From Lineus longissimus (lineage: Eukaryota > Nemertea > Pilidiophora > Heteronemertea > Lineidae): a stretch of DNA of 64,000 nt. Below are positions 44,840 to 55,578 of the stretch, piece after piece (position 1 is the first letter of the stretch; each line of letters opens with the position of its first letter). Under the pieces are notes generated by a model. That model was given only the letters and a program-made list of their open reading frames with translations, made no database searches and was not told the DNA's origin. A program made the position numbers and the translations under genes. The stretch covers positions 12,894,501 through 12,958,500 of the forward strand of contig NC_088320.1 of NCBI RefSeq assembly GCF_910592395.1, written 5' to 3'.

Positions 44840-47800
44840 CCTCATCTTTAGAAAATCCTTGTAGTGTTTTTGACAGATATACATTGGATTTATCTTTCGA
44901 ACATTGACATAATAACACTTTAAGCCGGAGATCTAGCCGCCAAGCTAATGATCAGTTTCTTTTGTGAGAGATAATCAAAATGAACAAACGATGTTAAAAC
45001 GAACAGTGTGTCCAGATAACCTGCACTTAGGGCCCTCCCAATAATATTTCCTCATACCCCATCTTAGAAAATCTTTGAGGTGTTTTTTGACAAATTGTAT
45101 TATTTTCCTTTCGTTACGTGGACATTTAACCCTTTAAGCACTGTGATCAAGATGCCAAGCGACTGATCACTTTCTTTCGTGAGAGAGAATTAGTATATAT
45201 CTTCAAAAATGAACTAACGCAGTAAAAACGTAAATACAGTGTGGCCACACAACCTGCACCTGAATATAGGGCTTTTTCACTGATATTGCCTCATACCCCA
45301 TCTTAAAAAATATTTGTAGGCCTAGTATTTTCCTTTTGTAACGCTGACATTTAACCCTTTGATGCACGGAAATCTAACCGCCGTGCGAATGACTAGTTTC
45401 ATCCATGAGAGAGAGAGTCTTATCAAAAATGAAATAACGCGGTAAAAGTGTACAGTTTGTACACCTAACGTGCATCAGTATAAGGAGTATTACGTTGACA
45501 CCGATGTTTTTCTACCTGCATGCATGCATGTACCAAAAGATGTCATATCTTTGAGTTTCATGACACCCTATTATTGGGTCGAGTGTGGAAGAAAATGATG
45601 GGTGAGGGTCCGTGCGTCCACAGAACGTGCCTCCCCCTGACCCTTTGTTTTACATACAGCGAAAAAGCTGTATGTAACATCCTAAGGAAGGGCTCTCTGT
45701 TGACCTCGAGTTTTTCTCATTAGGGCTCAGGTAAAAAATGCGTTCGTGTATTTTTTGACCCTGTACATCTTTATTTCGTTACGTATCCTACATTGTATAA
45801 GGACTGATATCTCAATTGACGTCCTGACTCGGTCAAAACGGACAGCGCGTGAACATGGCGTACATCTGTATAAAGGTTATTTGGTCTTCATTTCCATCTT
45901 TGACGTCAAGTACTACTCATGAGCATGAGCGCTGTATGACCGTGGGCCTGGGTCCACGCAGCCAGCAAAATTGCAATATACATACTTAGGTAATTTTCCT
46001 ACGTTACGGTGACATTGTGAAAGAAAAACATTCCGGTTAACTCGGTAAAAAAGTACAGTACATTTTTGTACACCTAACACATACATGTATATGGCTTTTC
46101 GCTGATCTTGAGGTTTTCCACATGTCTTATCGGAGATCTAGCCGCCAAGCGAATGATCAGTTTCTTTTGTGAGAGATAATCAAAATAAACAAACGATGTT
46201 AAAACGAACAGTGTGTCCAGATAACCTGCACTTAGGGCCCTCCCAATAATATTTCCTCATACCCCATCTTAGAAAATCTTTGAGGTGTTTTTTGACAAAT
46301 TGTATTATTTTCCCTTCGTTACGTGGACATTTAACCCTTTAAGCACTGAGATCAAGATGCCAAGCGTCTGATCACTTTCTTTTATGAGTGAGAATTAGTA
46401 TATTTCTTTCTTTTATGAGTGAGAATTAGTATATTTCTTCAAAATGAACTAACGCGGTAAAAACGTACAGTGAGGCCACACAACCTGTACCCGAACATAG
46501 GGCTTTTTCACTGATATTTCCTCATACCCCATCTTAAAAAATATTTGTAGGCCTAGTATTTTCCTTTTGTAACGCTGACATTTAACCCTTTGATGCACGG
46601 AAACCTAACCGCCGTGCGAATGATTAGTTTCATCCATGAGAGAGAGAGTCTTATCAAAAATGAAATAACGCGGTAAAAGTGTACAGTTTGTACACCTAAC
46701 GTGCATCAGTATAAGGAGTATTACGTTGACACCGATGTTTTTCAACCTGCATGCATGCATGTACCAAAAGATGTCATATCTTTGAGTTTCATGACACCCT
46801 ATTATTGGGTCGAGTGTGGAAGAAAATGATGGGTGAGGGTCCGTGCGTCCACAGAACGTGCCTACCCCTGACCCTTTGTTTTACATACAGCGAAAAAGCT
46901 GTATGTAACATCCTAAGGAAGGGCTCTCTGCTCACCTCGAGTTTTTCTCATTAGGCCTCAGGTAAAAAATGTGTTCGTGTATTTTTTGACCCTGTACATC
47001 TTCATTTCGTTGCGTATCCTACATTGTATAAGGACTGATATCTCAATTGACGTCCTGACTCGGTCAAAACGGACAGCGCGTGAACATAGCGTACATCTGT
47101 ATAAAGGTTATTTGGTCTTCATATCCATCTTTGACGTCAAGTACTACTCATGAGCATGAGCGCTGTATGACCGTGGGCCTGGGTCCACGCAGCCAGCAAA
47201 ATTGCAATATACATACTTAGGTAATTTTCCTACGTTACGGTGACATTGTGAAAGAAAAACATTCCTGTTAACTCGGTAAAAATGTGCAGTACATTTATGT
47301 ATATGGCTTTTCGCTGATCTTGAGGTTTTCCACAATATGTCTTATCGGAGATCTAGCCGCCAAGCGAATGATCAGTTTCTTTTGTGAGAGATAATCAAAA
47401 TGAACAAACGATGTTAAAACGAACAGTGTGTCCAGATAACCTGCACTTAGGGCCCTCCCAATAATATTTCCTCATACCCCATCTTAGAAAATCTTTGAGG
47501 TGTTTTTTGACAAATGTATTATTTTCCCATCGTTACGTGGACATTTAACCCTTCAAGCACGGAGATCTAGATGCCAAGCGAATTATTAGTTTCTTTCGTG
47601 AGAGAGAATTAGTATATATCTTCAAAAATGAACTAACACGGTAAAAACGTACAGTGTGGCCACACAACCTGCACCCGAATATAGGGCTTTTTCACTGATA
47701 TTTCCTCATACCCCATCTTAAAAAATATTTGTAGGCCTAGTATTTTCCTTTTGTAACGCTGACATTTAACCCTTTGATGCACGGAAATCTAACCGCCGTG

Positions 47801-48410
47801 CGAATGACTAGTTTCATCCATGAGAGAGAGAGTCTTATCAAAAATGAACTAACGCGGTAAAAGTGTACAGTTTGTACACCTAACGTGCATCAGTATTAAG
47901 AGTATTACGTTGACACCGATGTTTTTCAACCTGCATGCATGCATGTACCAAAAGATGTCATATCTTTGAGTTTCATGACACCCTATTATAGGGTCGAGTG
48001 TGGAAGAAAATGATGAGTGAGGGTCCGTGCGTCCACAGAAGTTGCCTCCCCCTGACCCTATCCTACGTTGTATAAGGACTGATATCTCAGTTTGACGTCC
48101 TATTAAACTCGGTCAAAACGGACAGCGCGTAAACATAGCGTACATCTGTATAAAGGTTATTTAGTCTTCATATCCATCTTTGACTTCAAGTACTACTCAT
48201 GAGCATGAGCGCTGTATGACCGTGGGCCTGGGTCCACGCAGCCAGCAAAATTGCAATATATATACTTAGGTAATTTTCCTACGTTACGGTGCTATTGTGA
48301 AAGAAAAACATTCCGGTAAACTTGGTAAAAAAGTACAGTACATTTATGTACACCTAACACATATATGGCTTTTCGCTGATCTTGAGGTTTTCCACATGTC
48401 TTGTCTTTCT
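44840..48410 (+). repeat. Three tandem 1.2-kb units of a higher-order satellite
   Basis: GAGATCTAGCCGCCAAG recurs at 44928, 46133 and 47348 (periods 1,205 and 1,215). Units share nearly all sequence, including a 9-bp-stem hairpin ACATACAGC..GCTGTATGT in units 1 and 2. Unit 3 lacks about 150 bp (near 48057), and unit 2 has a 31-bp internal duplication (46375-46438). Each unit is itself made of about five old monomers near 230 bp, each with TTCGTTACG(T/G)..GACATT, a CGGTAAAA.CGTACAGT.TG box, CACCTAAC and a GGGCTTTT-type end. Identical 67-codon frames in units 1 and 2 (45520, 46751) reflect recent duplication rather than genes. Confidence 0.9.
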
Positions 48411-48519
48411 TTGACCTAATTGTAGTGACAAACATAAATTCAGGAATGTGGTCAGACCCTGGTGAGAGATGGGTCTGTCCACGAAAATTACGTCTCTGTC
48501 CCAACTGAGATTATTTTTA

Positions 48520-49200
48520 ATTTTTTTTAAATGCAGGTTATTTTTCCTATGATGCGGTGAAACGAACAGTGTGTACCCCTAACGATCATCCGCATAGAGC
48601 CCCACATTGGCCTGAGGTTAAAAAACGTCTACCGACTTTCTTTTGCTATGATATGTCGTTCCTGTGAATTCAAGCATCATTCGTAGGCAAAATCTGTCAT
48701 ACATAATTCATTGCACTTGTATCATTCGCAGTTGATCAAGTTGTATGAAGGTATATGACGGGCGATTACATAATAAGCTGTCACCCCTTGTATTTCCCTG
48801 TACAATTGCAAAAGTAGCCAACGCAACTATATAGCATGAGCAAGCAAAATTGCGTACGAAGAAAACGTTTTTTTTATGCTAAATCACCGGCGTTTGAAGG
48901 GTTTTGCGAGGTTTACAACATCGAGCTTAAGTCAAAATGTACTCTCATCTTTCGTTAACTTGACTAAACTGTACTTAGGCAGGCTACTAATGTAAACTCA
49001 AAGATGATATAAGGCCCTCCCTGGCTGGTAGAGGGGCAATCAAGAGAATTAACCTCCCCTATGGCCACCTAACCCAAAAACGCGATGTATAGGCCTAATG
49101 TTTTGACTGGTTTTCCCACGTTACCTGACTTGAAAGAGACATTGTGCAGGTTAACAACGTGCAGTGTGTACACATAACGCACGTCTGTACAAAGAGTTTT
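48520..49200 (+). repeat. Degenerate satellite monomers flanking the array
   Basis: Isolated monomers persist beyond the array: ATGCGGTGAAACGAACAGTG with TACCCCTAACGATCATCCG near 48550-48600, and CCCACGTTACCTGAC..GACATTGTG..GTGCAGTGTGTACACATAACG near 49120-49180. They are more diverged than those in the 1.2-kb units, as expected at a decaying edge. In between (48610-49110) only traces are seen. Confidence 0.6.
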
Positions 49201-49588
49201 AGTAGGTCTGTCTCATAACAGAACGTAAGGGACGGACGGGAACCAAAATCAACGTCCATGGACGCGTAGTTGGATTAATCTAATAGGCCTTCACATGTCA
49301 CGTGGAGTACGTTTGCGTTCCAAGTTCTGAATGGAGGCCGGCCATATAACAATGATCTTTGCACTGAATAATTGCATTCAATGGCAATAGACCGCCCATA
49401 TGGGAAGGTTCATGTAATTTCCTTTATTATGCGTCTAGCCTTATCCCTGTGGTGACATGATTAGACACGCATTGAAAATGGTCAATAAAATATCATTCCT
49501 TTGTCCGAAATTGAATTGATTATTGATAACATTTAATTGCCATGGTTTGTGTTGGCCAGCAGTCGCTTGGCCTCACGCTACTTTCACC

Positions 49589-50262
49589 ATGGAGAGAATT
49601 AGGATGTTTTTGTTCGCTGCTCCGCCGCCCATACCACCGCCACCAGTTTTGCTTACACCAGCATTTCATAATTTAGAAGTGCGTCCGCCTCCGTTGCCTC
49701 CAAGACTTGATGAAGTTCTCACCAATCAACCAAATGGTCCATACGGTGGTAACGACGTCTTTACCAGGATTAGAAACCACCAGATGGACTTTTGGTATCT
49801 AGCAGGTGAGACAGTGGCCTCTTTCCAGCACCTCGTAGAGGACATTACGCCCCTTCTGAAAAACAGGCCAGGACGGTACCGAGATCATTTGCTGTCGGTG
49901 GAGAACCGTTTGCTCCTTTTTTTCTATTGGATCAAGAAATATCCGGACATTGTTGCGATGAGTGCAATGTTTGATATCAGCAAGCAATCTGTTTGCAGGG
50001 AACTTTATTTTATGACAGATGTTTTGTGGACTTATTTTCAAGACGGTATAACATGGCCGACCGATGAAGAGTGGGAACAACTGCGGGGCAACTGGGATAC
50101 TATTCCAGATGCTGTTGGGGCGATAGATGGAACGGTACATGCAATCGAGATCCCAGAAACTGAGGATCCCCACCTGTTCTACAGTGGCCATGTCCACACT
50201 TGTATCAGCACTCAGGTCATTATCGACAATTGTGGAATGAGTTGTGCTCCCCTTGAAAAATC
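49589..50262 (+). pseudogene. Harbinger transposase, truncated in the DDE domain
   Basis: From MERIRMFLFAAPPPIPPPPV the frame continues with a helix-turn-helix region (ETVASFQHLVEDITPLL, SVENRLLLFFYWIKKYP, FDISKQSVCRELYFM) and the start of the nuclease: PDAVGAIDGTVHAIEIP with the first catalytic Asp, then LFYSGH. It reaches CISTQVIIDNCG and then leaves homology, so the second Asp and the Glu are missing. A local frame change follows SGH compared with the second copy. Harbinger transposases are normally 350-450 residues and cut at TWA targets; this one cannot cut. Confidence 0.75.
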
Positions 50263-50293
50263 GGTATATGGAAGTGGCCCCTTTGTTACTGTG

Positions 50294-50620
50294 CTATTGT
50301 TGTGTGGGGTGCGGGTGCGTTTGTGGAGGGGGGGTATACGATACATGTACTAACTCAGCAATTTCTCTTGCAACGACTTCTCTTATCCTTTGTCGGAGTT
50401 GTTTTGCGGTTCGCTTAGCGTATAATGCCCTTGTGCGTTTCGGCAAACAGTTGACATTTTGCCGGATGTGGCCTAGAATGCGAACATAATTATTTCTATG
50501 TCGCTGGTACCCTTCCCGGAGAAGGGCCATCTCCTCCATGCCAACAAGCACTCTATCACACATGACTGTTCGTTCACTTCGACAACACTGTACTAAAAAC
50601 CGCGCTAAAACTAGACCCAT
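50294..50620 (-). CDS. Second frame of the Harbinger derivative, unknown
   Basis: A 108-codon frame convergent to the transposase starts MGLVLARFLVQCCRSERTVM and continues as a basic, helical region (RHRNNYVRILGHIRQNVN, RTAKQLRQRIREVVAREIAE). The same protein is coded in the second copy (51429-51686), where one base change (GAA to TAA) ends it after REVIAR. Conservation of the frame in both copies suggests a real element protein, perhaps the start of a larger one lost with the internal deletion. It does not show a clear Myb or MADF pattern. Confidence 0.4.
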   Translation of the reverse strand: MGLVLARFLVQCCRSERTVMCDRVLVGMEEMALLREGYQRHRNNYVRILGHIRQNVNCLPKRTRALYAKRTAKQLRQRIREVVAREIAELVHVSYTPPPQTHPHPTQQ

Positions 50621-51428
50621 ATCATAGTCATAACTTGTTACTGTTACTCAGCCACAGTCCAACAATGGGCCGGTTTCTTTTGCATAGTAACTGCTTAGAT
50701 AATAAAAAGACACTCAATTTGGTTAATACGAGCCAACCAGGCTTTTATCAATAATTGACCGCTTGTCTATAACAAGGCCTATTCGGTAACATCGGTAACA
50801 TCGATTTCCCTTCATTGACAGTTAACCAACGCACGTTGTCAAAAAGCTATTGTATGTATAGGTGGGCGTTCCTAATGTGCTTTGGTGACCACCAATCAGA
50901 AGAAGGACCTTACATATGTATTCATCACAGCAGCGCAGCCCTGGTGGTAATGCTCTTGTAACCAATAGCATCAAAGTTAACAAGCACGGTACGTTGAATT
51001 AGGTACTTCTTAGGTTCCCGTCTGTCCCTAACGTTCTATCATGAGACAGACCCAACGTACCATGCTTGTTAACTTTGATGCTATTGGTTACACGAGCATT
51101 ACCACCAGGGCTGCGCTGCTGTGATGAATACATATGTAAGGTCCTTCTTCTGATTGGTGGTCATCAAAGCACACTAGGAACGCCCACCTATACATACAAT
51201 AGCTTTTTGACAACCAGCGTTGGTTAACTGTCAATGAAGGGAAATCGATGTTACCGATGTTACCGAATAGGCCTTGTTATAGACAAGCGATAAATTATTG
51301 ATAAAAGCCTGGTTGGCTCGTATTAACCAAATTGAGTGCCTTTTTATTATCTAAGCAGTTACTATGCAAAAGAAACCGGTCCATTGTTGGACAGTGGCTG
51401 AGTAACAGTAACAAGTTATGACTATGAT

Positions 51429-51686
51429 ATGGGTCTAGTTTTAGCGCGATTTTTAGTACAGTGTTGTCGAAGTGAACGAACAGTCATGTGTGATAGAGTG
51501 CTTGTTCGCATGGAGGAGATGGCCCTTCTCCGGGAAGGGTACCAGCGACATAGAAATAATTATGTTCGCATTCTAGGCCACATCCGGCAAAATGTCAACC
51601 GTTTGCCGGAACGCACAAGGGCATTATACGCTAGGCGAACCGCAAAACAACTCCGACGAAGGATAAGAGAAGTTATTGCAAGATAA
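51429..51686 (+). CDS. Second frame of the right Harbinger derivative
   Basis: Partner of 50294-50620 with about 95% identical residues (RVLVRMEEM for RVLVGMEEM, NRLPERTRALYARR for NCLPKRTRALYAKR). Ends early at TAA after REVIAR. Same uncertainty of function. Confidence 0.4.
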   Translation: MGLVLARFLVQCCRSERTVMCDRVLVRMEEMALLREGYQRHRNNYVRILGHIRQNVNRLPERTRALYARRTAKQLRRRIREVIAR

Positions 51687-51794
51687 ATTGCTGAGTTAGT
51701 ACATGTATCGTATACCCCCCCCCCCCCTCCACAAATGCACCCGCACCCCACACAACAGTAGCACAGTAACAAAGGGGCCACTTCCATATACCGA

Positions 51795-52505
51795 TTATTC
51801 AAGGGGAGCACAACTCATTCCACAATTGTCGATAATGACCTGAGTGCTGATACAATATTTGTGGACATGGCCACTGTAGAACAGGTGGGGATCCTCAGTC
51901 TCTGGGATCTCGATTGCGTGTACCGTTCCATCTATCGCCCCAACAGCATCTGGAAGAGTATCCCAGTTGCCCCGCAGTTGTTCCCACTCTTCATCGGTCG
52001 GCCATGTTATACCGTCTTGAAAATAAGTCCACAAAACATCTGTCATAAAATAAAGTTCCCTGCAAACAGATTGCTTGCTGATATCAAACATTGCACTCAT
52101 CGCAGCAATGTCCGGATATTTCTTGATCCAATAGAAAAAAAGTAGTGAACGGTTCTCCACCGACAGCAAATGATCTCGGTACCGTCCTGGCCTGTTTTCC
52201 AGAAGGGGAGTAATGTCCTCTACGAGGTGCTGGAAAGAGGCCACTGTCTCACCTGATAGACACCAAAAGTCCATCTGGTGGTTTATAAATCTGGTAAAGA
52301 CGTCGTTACCACCGTATGGACCATTTGGTTGATTGGTGAGAACTTCATCAAGTCTTTGAGGCAACGGAGGCGGACGCACTTCTAAATTATGAAATGCTGG
52401 TGTAAGCAAAACTGGTGGCGGTGGTATGGGCGGTGGTATGGGCGGTGGTATGGGCGGTGGTATGGGCGGCGGAGCAGCGAACAAAATCATCCTAATTCTC
52501 TCCAT
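51795..52505 (-). pseudogene. Harbinger transposase, truncated, second copy
   Basis: Same protein as at 49589-50262, with the proline block lengthened to four IPPP units near residues 10-28. Here the reading through SGHVHKYCISTQVII is continuous, as in intact family members, then ends at a stop after CAPLE. The first catalytic Asp (GAIDGT) is present; the rest of the DDE site is deleted exactly as in the left copy, so the internal deletion predates the pair. Confidence 0.75.
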
Positions 52506-53182
52506 GATGAAAGTAGCGTGAGGCCAAGCGACTGCTGGCCAACACAAACCATGGCAATTAAATGTTATCAATAATCAATTCAATTTCGGACAAAGGAATG
52601 ATATTTTATTGACCATTTTCAATGCGTGTCTAATCATGTCACCACAGGGATAAAGCTAGATGCATGATAAAGGAAAATTACATGAACCTTCCCATATGGG
52701 CGGTCTATTGCCATTGAATGCAATTATCCAGTGCAAAGATCATTGTTACATGGCCGGCCTCCATTCAGAACTTGGAACGCAAACGTGCTCCACGTGACAT
52801 GTGAAGGCCTATTAGATTAATCCTACTACGCGTCCATGGACGTTGATTTTGGTTCCCGTCCGTCCCTAACGTTCTATAATGAGACAGACCTACTGGGACT
52901 TCGAACATGTTCAACTAGAAATAAGGAAAATAACGTTAAAACGGTTTTGAACATATCATATCACATCATATTCATATATCACCATGGTTCGCACCAGGAA
53001 GGTATACAGAATACCGGAGTTCCATGGTGTCCCCCTGGTGTCCCCATGGCAGAGTGAGGCCGTCTCCAAGAAATAAATTGAATTGTAGAAACCCGTTAAA
53101 GCATTTTCCACTGCATCTTGAACATGAATTCGATTGGTTTCATAGGAAAGAAGTCAACTTATATTGTATTTCTTTTCTTCAG

Positions 53183-53413
53183 AATCAGGAAACAGACAGC
53201 AAGATGAGTCAAATTTGGACGATATGCTTCGTATCTCCGTACACATTCATCGTTGCACTTGAGTATTGTGCAAATAGGGACTTCGATGTGGAGGATTGCA
53301 TCATAGACAGAATGGATGCCATAAGGTGCTATTGCCTTCAAGAATGTGTCGAGGTCATAGAACACCTTATATACAAGGTTGGAGAATTTTTTGTTAGAGT
53401 TGTGAAGGAATGA
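53183..53413 (+). CDS. Possible terminal exon, unknown protein
   Basis: A strong acceptor (TTTCTTTTCTTCAG) at 53182 opens a 76-codon frame to TGA 53411-53413. It reads NQETDSKMSQIWTICFVSPY, then a segment with cysteines (ALEYCANRDFDVEDC, RCYCLQEC) and a helical end. No family is recognised; the cysteines suggest an extracellular protein. The preceding exon is not found and it could be chance. Confidence 0.3.
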   Translation, partial: NQETDSKMSQIWTICFVSPYTFIVALEYCANRDFDVEDCIIDRMDAIRCYCLQECVEVIEHLIYKVGEFFVRVVKE

Positions 53414-54100
53414 CGATATTCAGGTAGGTGTTAAGATGAAATGACCCCCCATCCCCCATCTTTAAGTATTCCAAACAATAATTTACAACAGGTCGACACA
53501 TTTCTCTTCTGGGAGCATGTGAAAAGCATTGAAACCATGACTCTGATACAAACTAAAAAATGCAAAAAACGCCTGAACACTACACATCTACATGAAGGCA
53601 CGGGGTATCTTGGAAAGTAATCAACTAAAACCGACGGTAAGCATGATCGGTTGTCTCTTTTGATAATGTTCGAGTAATATAATCAATATTATAATGCGTG
53701 TAATAAAGATTTTCTATGAAGGGGTACAATCATTCTGGTATACCCAATGATCATTCCACAATTTACCTCAGATCTGACTAGTCTAGAAAATTGTCCGGTA
53801 TTAGGATATTTTCGCGAGTAGATCATGCTCGCGTACATATTCTGCCACTCACTTTGATCAGAGGCTACATCGAAATTATATGCCTGCACAGGAATGTGCT
53901 AAATGCACTCCACATCTGATGAGCGACGCTGAAGCCCAACTTATTGACTGGTTCAGTGCATTGGTCAGCGTTTCAACAATGTACTATAAGTGACGAACGA
54001 ATGTTGTTGGTGAAGGTATATATCTAACTCTCAATGAAAGTAATCCGCCACCTCTCCACTTGTTTTGTGATAGAAAGAAGTGATGTCATTTCGGCCACAG
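53414..54100. other. Intergenic, nothing recognised
   Basis: No exon, RNA gene or repeat seen. Confidence 0.5.
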
Positions 54101-54401
54101 GCTCGCCCAGAATCATAAAACTAATTTGTGGGAATGGAAATCCTCCAATGTAATATTTGATGTAAAGAATCTGAGTAGGTTTTGCCTGATTTATCTGCAT
54201 TGAAATGGAAAGCCATTCAAGGCAACAAAATCCATCGAAATTCAGCGTGTATGATGACTTTTTTTGGAAGCATGGCGTTTTAAATTCATTCAAAATTATC
54301 GATGGGGAAACTTTTTATGCTAAATCTAAGCATTTAGTACTTGCAGGTTATTTATCAATATTTACTGTTGCATTTACCACTTTTTCTGAGGGAAAATCGT
54401 G
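54101..54401 (+). repeat. 300-bp direct duplication, copy 1 (partner 55279-55578)
   Basis: From AGGCTCGCCCAGAATCATAA to TTTTTCTGAGGGAAAATC, the two stretches are nearly identical, 1.18 kb apart in the same orientation. Inverted or flanking repeats were not seen at the borders. Confidence 0.9.
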
Positions 54402-54908
54402 GAATAATATTGCAATTTTGCAGCGTTTGAACAATGTATTCAGTGACCAAATGTAGGCATATCCGACTCTCAAAGAAAGTAATCAACTTCGTCACCTCTA
54501 CCCTCTTCATTGTGCAACTGGGAGTTGCATAAAAGCAGTGGCAGCATTGTACTCAGCAAGTTCGGCCATAATGTTCATATATTCGCAGTTGAAACTGCCT
54601 GTGCTTTCAATTTATTTGCTGTCGTCTGCTGACAACTTTGGTAACCATAGTGGACGGTGATTTGTTCACACTGTCCGAATCTCCACACTGATCACTCTAG
54701 TATCAATGTTGCGCCATGAAAAGAGGCTTTCTCCCAATGCGAAAGACCCAGGATGAACGGTGGCAAATTTTGTTTTCGTACGGCGCAAATACAGTTTCGG
54801 TTGGGATATTGTGTAACAGAGTTCAACTTCACTAAGAGGAGATATTACATTGATAATTATGACAATTATCTAAATATGAAATGTGAATGTTCTGTTTTTT
54901 TGTTGCAG

Positions 54909-55128
54909 GCCCTACACGAAAAGCTTACGAGGGCTCATTAACCTGTGGTCGGCAGCTGCATTCGTCTTTTCACTAGTGACCTGGACAGCAAGGTTTCCAA
55001 GATTCGAATACGTGAGAATACCCTCCTGGATAACGCTAAAATTACGGGAACTAGGAACAGTTTGCGCTCCATATAGCCCAAAACGATGTGGACATACCAT
55101 TTACGAATTGACTAAATTGATATCATAG
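54909..55128 (+). CDS. Possible terminal exon, unknown protein
   Basis: A good acceptor (TTCTGTTTTTTTGTTGCAG) ends at 54908, and after one leading base the frame reads PYTKSLRGLINLWSAAAFVF, then SLVTWTARFPRFEYVRIPSW and on to TAG at 55126-55128, 72 codons. It has a hydrophobic segment (INLWSAAAFVFSLVTW) and two cysteines near the end. No family recognised and no upstream partner found. Confidence 0.3.
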
Positions 55129-55278
55129 GAGGGTTTTTAAAACCGAAAAAGAATAATGATAATCTTAGTATGTCACTTTGTAATCAACACGTTTATAAAT
55201 CATTGTGATGAAAAGCCATCCAAATTCAGTTCATAATGTCGATTACAAAACCGAAAGGGGCCTGATAAAAAGCTATGC

Positions 55279-55578
55279 AGGCTCGCCCAGAATCATAAAA
55301 CTAATTTGTGGGAATGGAAATCCTCCAATGTAATATTTGATGTAAAGAATCTGAATAGGTTTTGCCTGATTTATCTGCATTGAAATGGAAAGCCATTCAA
55401 GGCAATAGAATCCATCGAAATTCAGCGTGTATGATGACTTTTTTGGAAGCACGGCGTTTTAAATTCATTCAAAATTATTGATGGGGAAACTATTTATAAT
55501 AAATCTAAGCATTTAGTACTTGGAGGTTATTTATCAATATTTACTGTTGCATTTACCACTTTTTTTGAGGGAAAATCA
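55279..55578 (+). repeat. 300-bp direct duplication, copy 2
   Basis: Partner of 54101-54401 with a handful of substitutions and one-base indels. Confidence 0.9.

Larger units (their letters stand above)
49205..51052 (+). mobile_element. Harbinger-type derivative, left member of a tail-to-tail pair
   Basis: Inverted ends are GGTCTGTCTCATAACAGAAC at 49205 and the inverse of GGTCTGTCTCATGATAGAAC at 51052, with GGGACGGACGGGAACC (one change) just inside. It carries the first half of a transposase and, convergent to it, a second small frame. 1,848 bp. No 3-bp target duplication is seen because the right side abuts the second element. Confidence 0.75.
51054..52890 (-). mobile_element. Harbinger-type derivative, right member, inner end missing
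   Basis: Inverse of the left element from 50995 back to 49205, ending at 52890 with the inverse of GGTCTGTCTCATTATAGAAC. Its inner terminal about 55 bp are absent; it begins where its partner's end stops. The copies differ by a few percent, including extra GGTATGGGCGGT repeats near 52427-52470. Confidence 0.75.

Noticed and set aside
45520-46954. Two identical 67-codon frames (MHACTKRC...)
   Set aside because: They lie in the tandem satellite units and are identical because the units are recent copies; the third unit does not keep the frame.
49205-52890. The palindrome as a simple assembly artefact
   Set aside because: The arms differ at scattered sites and in the length of a proline repeat, so they are two distinct copies; the junction itself still needs spanning reads.
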